Under the pieces are notes generated by a model. The model was given only the letters and a program-made list of their open reading frames with translations, was not told where the DNA came from and ran no database searches. The position numbers and the translations under genes were made by a program. From the NCBI RefSeq assembly GCF_002732165.1, contig NZ_MRZO01000005.1, forward strand, positions 1-64,000: DNA of 64,000 nt, given 5' to 3'. Within the stretch, counting starts at the first letter, position 1, and each line of letters starts with the position of its first letter. This DNA comes from Staphylococcus xylosus. GTDB taxonomy: Bacteria; Bacillota; Bacilli; Staphylococcales; Staphylococcaceae. Shown here in pieces: positions 9,897 to 18,096 of this stretch.

Positions 9897-10550
9897 TTGA
9901 GAATAGTTATCGCGGATGATCATGCAGTTGTGCGTACTGGATTTACAATGATATTAAATTATCAAGAAGATATGGAAGTCGTCGGGACTGCAGCCGATGG
10001 TGTGGAAGCGTATCAAAAAGTGATGAAATACAAGCCAGATGTACTTATTATGGACTTAAGTATGCCGCCTGGTGAGTCAGGGCTTATAGCAACAAGTAAA
10101 ATTACAGAAAGTTTTCCAGATACCAAAATACTAATACTAACAATGTATGATGACGAAGAATATTTATTTCACGTATTAAGAAATGGTGCTAAAGGATATA
10201 TTTTGAAAAATGCCCCAGATGAACAATTGATACTGGCAATTAGAACAGTATTTAAAGGTGAAACATATGTTGATATGAAATTGACGACATCGCTAGTCAA
10301 TGAATTCGTGAATAATTCAGGTAATGATAAGCAAACCACAACGGATCCTTATAAAATTTTATCAAAGCGTGAAATAGAGATATTACCTTTAATAGCAAAA
10401 GGTTATGGGAATAAAGATATCGCTGAGAAATTATTTGTTTCTGTAAAAACAGTAGAGGCACATAAAACACATATCATGCAAAAATTAGAATTAAAATCAA
10501 AGCCGGAATTAGTAGAATATGCCATGAAGAAAAAATTGATTGATTTTTAA
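9897..10550 (+). CDS. nreC: Response regulator NreC
   Basis: LuxR/NarL-type DNA-binding regulator activated by NreB; it turns on nar, nir and narT genes anaerobically. It is 217 aa: receiver domain with acidic pocket (ADDHAVV) and phospho-Asp in [11 protein letters not shown], linker, then a C-terminal helix-turn-helix ([20 protein letters not shown]). Start TTG 9897 lies 9 bp after AAGGAG (9882-9887). It ends the nar-nre operon and is followed by a strong terminator. Confidence 0.95.
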   Translation: MRIVIADDHAVVRTGFTMILNYQEDMEVVGTAADGVEAYQKVMKYKPDVLIMDLSMPPGESGLIATSKITESFPDTKILILTMYDDEEYLFHVLRNGAKGYILKNAPDEQLILAIRTVFKGETYVDMKLTTSLVNEFVNNSGNDKQTTTDPYKILSKREIEILPLIAKGYGNKDIAEKLFVSVKTVEAHKTHIMQKLELKSKPELVEYAMKKKLIDF

Positions 10551-10566
10551 AGTAGTACTTATACAA

Positions 10567-10619
10567 AAGAGCTAACTTAATTGCCTAAAATGAGCAGGCT
10601 TAAGTTAGCTCTTTTTTTG
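10567..10619 (+). terminator. Terminator of the nar-nre operon
   Basis: AAGAGCTAACTTAA (10567-10580) pairs with TTAAGTTAGCTCTT (10600-10613), followed by a T run to 10619. Confidence 0.9.
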
Positions 10620-10706
10620 TTGTTTAGAATTTATTAAATTAAAGGTGAAACTGGAGAAGAGCTAAACTTCAAATTATGTTTCTTGTGTAAGCTTCATTAA
10701 ATGAAG

Positions 10707-10772
10707 TAGGGAAATTCCACTATTTGTTAAGGGATAATCCTTATGTTCATTTTTTCACAAAGATTTTATAAT
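10707..10772 (+). promoter_or_regulatory. narT promoter with two NreC-like palindromes
   Basis: Two 16-bp imperfect palindromes, TAGGGAAATTCCACTA (10707-10722) and TAAGGGATAATCCTTA (10728-10743), start 21 bp apart. TGTTCA (10744-10749), 17 bp, TATAAT (10767-10772) follows. The centre of the second palindrome is 31.5 bp before the -10, as at narG. The rest of this 380-bp gap (10773-10917) has no clear signal apart from a roughly 40-codon Tyr-rich open stretch ending near 10895. Confidence 0.65.
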
Positions 10773-10930
10773 TAGATTGTGGCCGGTATTCTGCTAATAG
10801 AAACGTTTATACTTACTCATACTACACTGGTGCTGATGTTTATGATTACTACATAGAAATACAGCACTTCAACTATATGCAAATACTGGCCTGAATTATC
10901 AAAATAATTATAAAATTGAAGGTGAAATGA

Positions 10931-12097
10931 ATGAACAAAGCAAGTGGTAGTTTTCAACTAACATTGCAGTCTTTAAGCCTTGTTGTAGGGTTCATGGCAT
11001 GGAGCATTATTGCGCCGCTAATGCCTTTTATCTCTCAGGATGTACATATAACAAGCAGTCAACTTTCTATTATTTTAGCTATTCCTGTTATATTAGGTTC
11101 TATTTTAAGAGTACCGTTTGGTTATTTAACAAATATTATTGGTGCGAAATGGGTATTCTTTTGTAGTTTTATTATATTATTATTTCCGATTTATTTTTTA
11201 AGTCATGCACAATCACCTAAGATGTTAATGATATCAGGTTTCTTTCTTGGCGTAGGTGGTGCTGTATTTTCAGTAGGTGTAACATCTATTCCTAAGTATT
11301 TTCCAAAAGATCGCGTAGGATTAGCAAACGGTATATATGGGATGGGGAATATAGGAACTGCAATTTCTTCATTCTTAGCACCTCCGATAGCTGGTATCAT
11401 AGGTTGGCAATCAACAGTTAGAGGTTATCTAATCGTCATAGTACTTTTTGCAATTTTTATGTTTTTGTTAGGGGACAGTAAAGAACCTAAAATTAAAGTA
11501 CCATTAGTAAAACAATATAAAATATTGATAAAAGATTTAAGGTTATATTATTTATCACTTTGGTATTTTATTACATTTGGTTCATTCGTAGCTTTTGGAT
11601 TATTTTTGCCTAATTTCTTAGTACAAAATTTCGGTATTAATGAAGTTGATGCGGGTATAAGAGCAGGGGTGTTTATCGCATTAGCTACTTTCCTAAGACC
11701 GTTAGGTGGTGTATTAGGAGATAAGTTTAATGCTGTAACTTTACTAATCTGTGATTTTTTATTAATGATTACAGGTGCGATTACGTTAGGTCTATCAAGT
11801 CATATTTTATTATTTACAATAGGATGTTTACTAATTAGCATGTGCGCTGGCCTCGGTAATGGTTTAATATTTAAGCTTGTACCAACTTATTTTGGAAAAG
11901 AGGCTGGATCAGCTAACGGCATTGTTTCGATGATGGGCGGCTTAGGTGGTTTCTTCCCTCCATTAGTCATAGCATTTATAACGAGTCTTACTGGAACAAG
12001 CCATTTCTCTTTTATCTTATTAGCTATATTTGGCGTGATTGCTTTAATTACTATGATTCATATTATGAAACGTGAAAAATTAAATCCGACATTATAA
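10931..12097 (+). CDS. narT: Nitrate transporter NarT
   Basis: Major-facilitator nitrate/nitrite transporter of the NarK/NarT group in the cytoplasmic membrane; it supplies nitrate to NarG and exports nitrite. It is 388 aa with 12 predicted membrane helices. The nitrate-signature glycine-rich stretches are visible ([17 protein letters not shown] early, [12 protein letters not shown] and [16 protein letters not shown] late). Start ATG 10931 is 6 bp after GAAGGTG. Monocistronic, with its own NreC-type promoter and a terminator shared with the convergent hsp20 genes. Confidence 0.93.
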   Translation: MNKASGSFQLTLQSLSLVVGFMAWSIIAPLMPFISQDVHITSSQLSIILAIPVILGSILRVPFGYLTNIIGAKWVFFCSFIILLFPIYFLSHAQSPKMLMISGFFLGVGGAVFSVGVTSIPKYFPKDRVGLANGIYGMGNIGTAISSFLAPPIAGIIGWQSTVRGYLIVIVLFAIFMFLLGDSKEPKIKVPLVKQYKILIKDLRLYYLSLWYFITFGSFVAFGLFLPNFLVQNFGINEVDAGIRAGVFIALATFLRPLGGVLGDKFNAVTLLICDFLLMITGAITLGLSSHILLFTIGCLLISMCAGLGNGLIFKLVPTYFGKEAGSANGIVSMMGGLGGFFPPLVIAFITSLTGTSHFSFILLAIFGVIALITMIHIMKREKLNPTL

Positions 12098-12103
12098 AAA
12101 AAA

Positions 12104-12139
12104 CTGTAGTTAGATAACCAATCTAACTACAGCTTTTTT
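12104..12139. terminator. Bidirectional terminator between narT and hsp20
   Basis: CTGTAGTTAGAT (12104-12115) pairs perfectly with ATCTAACTACAG (12121-12132). There is a T run on the right and an A run on the left, so it can stop both converging units. Confidence 0.92.
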
Positions 12140-12184
12140 TAATTTATCTTATAAAGATTATCAGTAGTCAATAAAGTGACTATA

Positions 12185-12619
12185 TTAATCTATTTGAATA
12201 TTTGATGCTGAGTGTTCTTCTTGTTCTTTTTTAGGTAGTGTTACGTTTAACACACCATTTTCAAACGATGCTTTAATAGCAGTTTCATCTATATTATCAA
12301 AAGGATATTGACGTTTAACATCGCTATAAGTTCGTTCTTGATGAAGGATGCGACCATCTTCATCTTGTTCTTTAGTGTCGTTTGATTGCTTACCTTCAAT
12401 TGTTAGAGTGTCGTTTTCAAATTGTAAACTAATATTTTCTTTTTTTAAACCAGGGAGTTCAGCTTCAATTATGAAGGCATGATCGAACTCTCTTACATCT
12501 GATTTAATGCTTGAAGTTTCAGGAAAATTTCCAAAAAATTGACGTCCAAAATCTCTGAACAACTCAGTTGGATCACCTTCAAAAAATGGATTGTTATACG
12601 GTTTTTTATCAAAAGCCAT
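12185..12619 (-). CDS. Small heat-shock protein, Hsp20 family (distal)
   Basis: ATP-independent holdase that binds unfolding proteins in the cytoplasm. It is 144 aa with an alpha-crystallin domain from about residue 40; family landmarks are the A-x-L/E-L-P-G-type motif (IEAELPGLKKENI) and the C-terminal GVLNVTLPK. Its ribosome-binding site is AAGGAGAGA. It lies 27 bp after its neighbouring paralogue and is probably the second gene of the operon. Confidence 0.9.
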   Translation of the reverse strand: MAFDKKPYNNPFFEGDPTELFRDFGRQFFGNFPETSSIKSDVREFDHAFIIEAELPGLKKENISLQFENDTLTIEGKQSNDTKEQDEDGRILHQERTYSDVKRQYPFDNIDETAIKASFENGVLNVTLPKKEQEEHSASNIQID

Positions 12620-12646
12620 TATACATCTCTCCTTAAATTTTCAAAT

Positions 12647-13015
12647 TTAGTCGATTGAAATTTGTGTTTTTGTTTGCTTGATTGGTAATTTTATCGTTAA
12701 GATGCCGTCATTCATAGTTGCTTTTATTTTATTTGTATCTATATGTTTAAAGATAAACTGTCTGCTTTGCTGATTAGAATTGCGTTCATTAATTAAATAA
12801 GAACCTTGTTGTTCTAAATTAGATGCACGTTTTGCTAGTATAGTTAATGTTTTATGTTCAAAATTAATAGTAATATCATCTTTTTGATAACCAGGAAGTT
12901 CAGCTTCAACTGTATAACTATCTTGTGCTTGGTATACAGTTACTTTGAAATCGTGATGGTCTGAGACTAAACTTTCTAATAAATCTTTAGTAAGATTGTT
13001 AGTACTTTGTATCAT
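12647..13015 (-). CDS. Small heat-shock protein, Hsp20 family (proximal)
   Basis: Second alpha-crystallin-domain protein, 122 aa, with a shorter N-terminal arm than its neighbour. It shows VEAELPGYQKDDI and the C-terminal GILTIKLPI. Hsp20 proteins oligomerise, so the two products may form mixed assemblies (inference). First gene of the pair; a promoter overlapped by a CtsR box lies 47-63 bp upstream. Confidence 0.9.
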   Translation of the reverse strand: MIQSTNNLTKDLLESLVSDHHDFKVTVYQAQDSYTVEAELPGYQKDDITINFEHKTLTILAKRASNLEQQGSYLINERNSNQQSRQFIFKHIDTNKIKATMNDGILTIKLPIKQTKTQISID

Positions 13016-13048
13016 CTCTATTCACCTCTCCTTGTATCTTACAAATAT

Positions 13049-13084
13049 AGTATAATATATTAGTCAAAGAAAGTCAAAGTCAAA
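13049..13084 (-). promoter_or_regulatory. hsp20 promoter with CtsR operator
   Basis: On the plus strand AGTCAAA (13062-13068), GAA, AGTCAAA (13072-13078) is a perfect CtsR heptad direct repeat, with a third GTCAAA at 13079-13084. On the minus strand the same bases supply a -35 TTGACT (13077-13072), 17 bp before a -10 TATACT (13054-13049). CtsR bound here would cover the -35. Confidence 0.85.
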
Positions 13085-13242
13085 CTAAATAGAAATAAAA
13101 AGTCTAACCATTAGTTTAATTGAGTTAGTGTCATTGGTGGGGTGGGGACATAGTGAAAAAAAGATTTAAGTAAGAGGAAAGTAAAGTCAAAAATTAAAAC
13201 ATGAAAACTAGAACTTCTAACTTTAACTTTACCTCTAACAGA

Positions 13243-13683
13243 TTAAATATCTTTAGAAAAATGTTTGTTAACGAAGTGTTGTAATGTTTCTTTTAGATTA
13301 ATAGCTTCATCCATATCCATATCGAATTCGCTAAATACACGTTTTGATACTTTAGAGAGTGGCTCTTTAACATTTGCACCTTTTTCAGTAAGTGCAATTT
13401 GTAGATTACGCTCATCATCAATTTCACGTGTTCTAGTTACATAGCCTTTTTTCTCAAGTTTTTTAAGTAAAGGTGTAAGTGTCCCTGAATCTAAATAAAC
13501 ACGTTCGCCAAGTGTTTTAATATTGAGTTTTTCATCTACTTTAATCGCTAGTAGCACAATATAGCCTGTGTATGTTAAATCAAATTCTTTTAAGTAAGAC
13601 GTATACTTCTTAATGATCTCTTTAGAAGACACATAAAAAAGAAAGCATAGTTGTCTTTCTAAGTAGCTGTCTTTTTCCTCCAT
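13243..13683 (-). CDS. sarZ: MarR-family redox regulator SarZ
   Basis: Winged-helix regulator of virulence, biofilm and oxidative-stress genes in staphylococci (OhrR/MgrA group). It is 146 aa. The single redox-sensing cysteine is Cys13 in [17 protein letters not shown], and the DNA-binding winged helix spans roughly residues 45-100 ([19 protein letters not shown]). Its place next to narT matches my recollection of S. aureus. The 383-bp gap upstream (13684-14066) has a TTGACA-like -35 on the minus strand at 13735-13730 but no clear -10 or operator; I see nothing else in it. Confidence 0.92.
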   Translation of the reverse strand: MEEKDSYLERQLCFLFYVSSKEIIKKYTSYLKEFDLTYTGYIVLLAIKVDEKLNIKTLGERVYLDSGTLTPLLKKLEKKGYVTRTREIDDERNLQIALTEKGANVKEPLSKVSKRVFSEFDMDMDEAINLKETLQHFVNKHFSKDI

Positions 13684-14066
13684 TTAATCACCCCTTTTGA
13701 AATTTAACCTTATTATGAACTATGGTTGTTGTCAAGGAACAGTTGTGCACCTCTTTCTACTATGGAAATAATATTTGTCGATGTTTAGTTAACTAGAAAC
13801 TATATAGTGAAAAAGTACTGTAATTTATAGTGCCTTTTAAACTAATGAAGTGTGCTTTTAGAAAATGGAAAATGATGTTATATGAGAAATTAATTTAAGG
13901 AGATTTTGTTACAAAAAGTCTATATGACTTTATAAATTATTTGTAATCAGTCATACTAATAATATTATGTATTTTATTATATGATAACAGTGTAATAAAG
14001 GGTTAATGAGCGGCATAACAACACATCTATCAGTTAGAAAGTTATCGTTTTAACTAAAGGAGATTA

Positions 14067-14429
14067 ATGATGAAAACATTTTTGAAAATCATGGGTCTAT
14101 TAGTGTTGTCTCTGATTATTGCTATTGTATTTTTCTTTGGCATGAGAACATATCAGGGGCACAAAAATTTAGAATTAGTAGATCATTATATGGATGAACA
14201 AAATTTAACTGAAAAAATTGAATCTGAGAAAACATTGTATAGTGCTAAAAAAGGTTTATATTATAAGCAAGTTAAATTTAAAGATGATTCAGAACATACG
14301 TATACAGTGCAACCAATTAGTACATTTAAAGGTATTTTAGTACAAGGTTTTGATAGTGAAACTAATAAAAATATCAAAGATGCTAAACATAACGAATTTA
14401 AGCAAGATTATAAGCCAAAAGAGAAGTAG
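14067..14429 (+). CDS. YxeA-like small membrane-anchored protein
   Basis: 119-120 aa with an N-terminal membrane segment or uncleaved signal (residues 7-27) and a small, mostly beta extracellular domain. It resembles the YxeA (DUF1093) family, whose members are small exported proteins of unknown function. ATG 14070 has better spacing (7 bp) from AAAGGAG (14056-14062) than ATG 14067. It is a single gene followed by its own terminator. Confidence 0.75.
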   Translation: MMKTFLKIMGLLVLSLIIAIVFFFGMRTYQGHKNLELVDHYMDEQNLTEKIESEKTLYSAKKGLYYKQVKFKDDSEHTYTVQPISTFKGILVQGFDSETNKNIKDAKHNEFKQDYKPKEK

Positions 14430-14445
14430 GCATACTTTATTAATA

Positions 14446-14496
14446 AATGAGGAGAGGCTAAGACAATTAATTTGTCCTTGCCTCTCCTCATTTTTA
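14446..14496. terminator. Terminator between two convergent small genes
   Basis: AATGAGGAGAGGC pairs with GCCTCTCCTCATT (14480-14492), with a T run to 14495. The loop region carries AAGACAATTAATTTGTCC, related to the hairpin at 36908-36942. Confidence 0.85.
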
Positions 14497-14565
14497 TATT
14501 ATATATTATCATGTAATTAGAGAAGTGCATGTTTGAGTTTTTGCATAGTGACTATTGTACAAATA

Positions 14566-14913
14566 TTACATACCTTTCATTTCGCCCATGTCGTGGATTT
14601 TCATCATTAAACCATGAGGAATATCATCATGATCAACAACTTCCATTTTACTAAAGGAACCATCGCCTTCAGCTTTAATCAACTTAACAAAATCTCCTTT
14701 TTTAGGTGAAAACCCTGATTCAGCCGGTAACTTAACATCTTTTTCTATTTTATGATCTTTTTCACTGATAATTTTATCGGCAGTTGTTTCATTTTTCATA
14801 TAGCCATAATAAGTTTCTTTTTGACCACTAGACAACATCATAATAATCAATACAATAGCAACAATTAACATTATTGCACTTATAGTAATTGCGAACGCTT
14901 TACTGTTTTTCAA
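14566..14913 (-). CDS. Small membrane-anchored protein, DUF4889-like
   Basis: 115 aa: N-terminal membrane helix (residues 7-27) followed by a hydrophilic domain with a Met/His/Asp-rich tail (PHGLMMKIHDMGEMKGM). It looks like the staphylococcal DUF4889 family, function unknown. The His/Met tail could bind a metal, which is only a suggestion from composition. Single gene, convergent with the YxeA-like gene. Confidence 0.65.
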   Translation of the reverse strand: MKNSKAFAITISAIMLIVAIVLIIMMLSSGQKETYYGYMKNETTADKIISEKDHKIEKDVKLPAESGFSPKKGDFVKLIKAEGDGSFSKMEVVDHDDIPHGLMMKIHDMGEMKGM

Positions 14914-15066
14914 AGTATCATACTCCTTTATATCTATTTTCTTCTGTTATATCTAAAATATTTAATTTATGCAATTGAAAGTACCAATCATCATTTAGTT
15001 AAAGTATCTTAATACAATTTAAAACTTGTTAAGTTTGTCGCAATTGCAATTTTAAATTATGAAGAT

Positions 15067-17166
15067 TTAAGACGGTAATATTCGAATATATTTTAGTTCA
15101 TCATGATGCAATATAAAGTCTAAGCTATTTTTAAATTGCGTAAACTGTCTAATTTCTGCTTTTGGTATAGTGGATTGTTCAATATATCGTAATAAGGATC
15201 TTTCAATATATATGTCGTTGAATGAAGGTGGTAAAGCATAGTCAATAAATCCGTGTTCTCGGTTCAATGTCTGTATAAACAATGTGATTTTTGAATTTAA
15301 TATAGGTTGTTTTAATGAAAGATTAAGTACTTCTTTTGGAGAAGTACGATGATTTACAGAATTAAATAAGAGTAAATGAATTTCTTCTTTTTCTTTTAGC
15401 ATAATAAAGTTTTTATGAATAGAAATTGGCTTGCCAATAAAAGGTCTAATGAATTGATATATATACATTAAGGGTTCATAAATTCCATGGCTATTCATCA
15501 GAGCTACATCAGCTTTCTCTTTACGTATTAATTCGTAGCCAACACCACAACCTCTCTCTAACAAGATAAGAATATGACACATTAAATCAGATATTTCCAA
15601 AGGATGGCTTTCTTCATAAAACTTGAAGCAGTGCTTAGTAAGTTTTGTATATACAAACTTTGATGTATCAATATGTGATGCTTTGATTACTTTATTAAAG
15701 TAATCATAATAACTCATCGAATTATTAAAACCTTCACCTTTTTTATTTAATAGATTTCGGACTTGTACTTGTTCTATATCAATAAAATGATAATTAAAAT
15801 TAAACCTTTGGAGTAATGTAAAAGCATTTTTTAAAGAATTAACCTGATTAATTACACCTTCGATGGTAATAGCCATTTTTATATTAAAGTTCAGATTTTT
15901 TATTTTAATATATAAACGATTAACATCGTTTAATGATAAATGAGATGTATCAAAGAGAATTAGGAAATTATAATTGTGTTGATGTTTTACATACTTTGGT
16001 TTGAATTTTAAAAATTGTAAGATCAAGCTTTCAATAAAATCAAACTGTGATATAGACTTTATTCTGATTGCAATGCCGATATAATCAGAGAATAGCGAAT
16101 CAATAAAATCAATCATACCAGTAAGACTTAAATTTTCTAAAGAGAGATTCCTAAGATTATTAATCAATACGTAGGCATCAGTTAAATCTTTAAAACTAAA
16201 TTTAGAATTAAAGTCAGACTGAATAATATCCATTAGATTATCTATGTGAATAAAGATAGTAGTGGGTTTTGCCAAATCCTTAAAATCTAATTGCTTGGCA
16301 TCAATTCGTAATTGATTCGATGAAACAGGCTTTTCTTTAGTTATCAGATCAATTTGAGGTTTGAATCGATTCAAATTATTATTGATAAGTACGATGTTGT
16401 TTTGTTGTGAAGCATGTACTGATTTTCTGAATTCATTAGGTGTCATATTTAAGAAATATTTAAACTGATGAATATAATTTGAATAATGATTGAATCCATA
16501 ATACTCGGATATATGGTAAATAGCGTGTTTCGTTTGAATAAGATCAGCGAGTGACAAAGCGATTTTTAGACTGGTGATATAATGTTTAAAACTAATACCT
16601 AAATATTTCTTAAACAATATAGAAATATAAGGCGCAGAAATATAAAATGTACTCGAAACATCTTTGGATGAAAGTGGTTGAGTAACATGAGCTTTTATAA
16701 ACTCAGTTATATCATTTAGTAAGGTGTTTTCTGTGCATATAGATGGGATATAAGTATAGTCATGTACTATTTTTGCTTCCTTATTAATTATCGTTATAAT
16801 TTCATCAAGTAAAGGTGATTCAATAGGTCCGCATTTGCTCAACTGTTGAATCATCGTTAAAATTTGAAATTTAAGATATTCATTTGAATTTAACAATTTA
16901 TAATTATAGTAAAAATTGAAGAAACTTTTGATTGTTTTTGTGAATTGTTGAATGGGGATACTCAATTCTACTACTTGTTCAGCATCTGAAATATGATATA
17001 AATCATTGTGGTTTATGATAATAATATGATTTTCTGCAGATAATTGATATCCATTTAGGGTAACATCTAGCTTATTATTTAATGAAAATAAAAGTATGAC
17101 TTGATGTATACACCGTTGTGTATGAGTATTTAGAAATTCATGAATACACAAAGTTGTACTTTTCAT
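15067..17166 (-). CDS. rsp: AraC-family regulator Rsp
   Basis: Large AraC/XylS-type regulator of 699 aa. It has an N-terminal cupin-like sensor (about 1-90), then the double helix-turn-helix DNA-binding domain at about 150-255 (LSSKDVSSTFYISAPYISIL, ending MTPNEFRKSV), then a long C-terminal region of about 440 residues. This layout occurs in the staphylococcal Rsp (about 701 aa) and Rbf (about 717 aa). The neighbourhood (sarZ on one side, scrA on the other) favours Rsp, which controls surface proteins, biofilm and agr in S. aureus. Its 5' side faces a 228-bp AT-rich gap with no clear operator. Confidence 0.75.
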   Translation of the reverse strand: MKSTTLCIHEFLNTHTQRCIHQVILLFSLNNKLDVTLNGYQLSAENHIIIINHNDLYHISDAEQVVELSIPIQQFTKTIKSFFNFYYNYKLLNSNEYLKFQILTMIQQLSKCGPIESPLLDEIITIINKEAKIVHDYTYIPSICTENTLLNDITEFIKAHVTQPLSSKDVSSTFYISAPYISILFKKYLGISFKHYITSLKIALSLADLIQTKHAIYHISEYYGFNHYSNYIHQFKYFLNMTPNEFRKSVHASQQNNIVLINNNLNRFKPQIDLITKEKPVSSNQLRIDAKQLDFKDLAKPTTIFIHIDNLMDIIQSDFNSKFSFKDLTDAYVLINNLRNLSLENLSLTGMIDFIDSLFSDYIGIAIRIKSISQFDFIESLILQFLKFKPKYVKHQHNYNFLILFDTSHLSLNDVNRLYIKIKNLNFNIKMAITIEGVINQVNSLKNAFTLLQRFNFNYHFIDIEQVQVRNLLNKKGEGFNNSMSYYDYFNKVIKASHIDTSKFVYTKLTKHCFKFYEESHPLEISDLMCHILILLERGCGVGYELIRKEKADVALMNSHGIYEPLMYIYQFIRPFIGKPISIHKNFIMLKEKEEIHLLLFNSVNHRTSPKEVLNLSLKQPILNSKITLFIQTLNREHGFIDYALPPSFNDIYIERSLLRYIEQSTIPKAEIRQFTQFKNSLDFILHHDELKYIRILPS

Positions 17167-17394
17167 AGTAAAGGCAACTCCTGATAATAATTTAAAGTGG
17201 TATATTGTTTAAAATACATTATATTACAAAAAGTTATGAATTTTAATGCTTTAAATATAAATAATTTTTAATATTATAAAGAGGTTAGGTGTTAAAAATT
17301 AAATTTTGGGCAATGTATTTTGAGTAAAAGATAATTTTTTCTGAGAAATCAACTTAAAATTTCATATTGTTCGGTTTGTCGCGGAGGTTTTAAA

Positions 17395-17970
17395 ATGCAA
17401 CATATTTATTCTGAATTTTACAATCAAGAATCTAAAATCACGAAATTAAAACCAGAAGTATTAGGTATCGTGTTACATGACGATGCAGAAAATAATAGTG
17501 CAGAGGATTATATTGTCTGGCTACAGCAAAGGATAGATAATAATGAATTGGAAAAAGGATGGGCGTGTGTGTATGTTAATAAGCAAACATGTTATTGGTT
17601 TCATCCATCTCAATATGTAGAATGGCACTGTGGTAATGCTTTTGCGAATGATCATTATATTGGTATAGAACGTTGCCAATCAAAAATTAACGGGATATTG
17701 ACTGATGAACAATTTGGGGAGAATGAAGAAGCAAGTTATTGGATTGCAGCCTTACTATTGAAAAAGTACCAGTTACCTGTAAATAGAGAGACAGTGAAAC
17801 TACATAAAATGTTTTTTGATACGGAATGTCCTGCAAGGGCGTGGTCAATTCATTTGAATAATGCACCTACAAATGAAGAAAATATAAAAATGTTACAAGA
17901 CTATTTTATCGACAAGATTAAGTATCATTACTTCAATATAAAAGAAAGTGATATGTTAGCAGTTGACTAA
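17395..17970 (+). CDS. Amidase_2/PGRP-like N-acetylmuramoyl-L-alanine amidase, no signal peptide
   Basis: 191-aa protein with the zinc-amidase pattern of the PGRP/Amidase_2 fold. It shows LHDD (first His ligand), a core WHCGNAF with IGIERC, and a late H-x-C arrangement (KLHKMFFDTECPARAW), where His and Cys can complete the zinc site. It would cleave the MurNAc-L-Ala bond of peptidoglycan. There is no signal peptide, membrane segment or cell-wall-binding domain, as in phage endolysin catalytic domains. Good ribosome-binding site (GCGGAGG). No phage genes are adjacent, so it may be a domesticated lysin fragment or a recycling enzyme. Confidence 0.7.
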   Translation: MQHIYSEFYNQESKITKLKPEVLGIVLHDDAENNSAEDYIVWLQQRIDNNELEKGWACVYVNKQTCYWFHPSQYVEWHCGNAFANDHYIGIERCQSKINGILTDEQFGENEEASYWIAALLLKKYQLPVNRETVKLHKMFFDTECPARAWSIHLNNAPTNEENIKMLQDYFIDKIKYHYFNIKESDMLAVD

Positions 17971-18016
17971 ATCTTAAAACTTTAAATATAGTCACAAAGA
18001 ATATACAAAAAGAGGA

Positions 18017-18078
18017 TTGCGTTATTTATTGGAACCGATTACAATATGATTATAGAGTTTTTGGTACCGGTTCCATTA
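18017..18078 (+). promoter_or_regulatory. scrA promoter with two LacI/ScrR-type operators
   Basis: TTGCGT (18017-18022), 17 bp, TACAAT (18040-18045). An operator-like TTGGAACCGATTACAA (18029-18044) fills the spacer and overlaps the -10. A second, TGGTACCGGTTCCA (about 18062-18075), lies just downstream. Both approximate the dyad TGGAACCGGTTCCA. ScrR is the likely binder; its gene is not in this window. Confidence 0.85.
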
Positions 18079-18096
18079 ATTGAAGGAGGTTATATA

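Noticed and set aside
10743..10760. Rex site at narT
   Set aside because: Only one half-site (TCACAA) matches; the other half agrees at 3 of 6 positions.
15067..17166. Identity as Rbf instead of Rsp
   Set aside because: Both have the same architecture, but the neighbours (sarZ, scrA) and length (699 aa) favour Rsp; not excluded without alignment.
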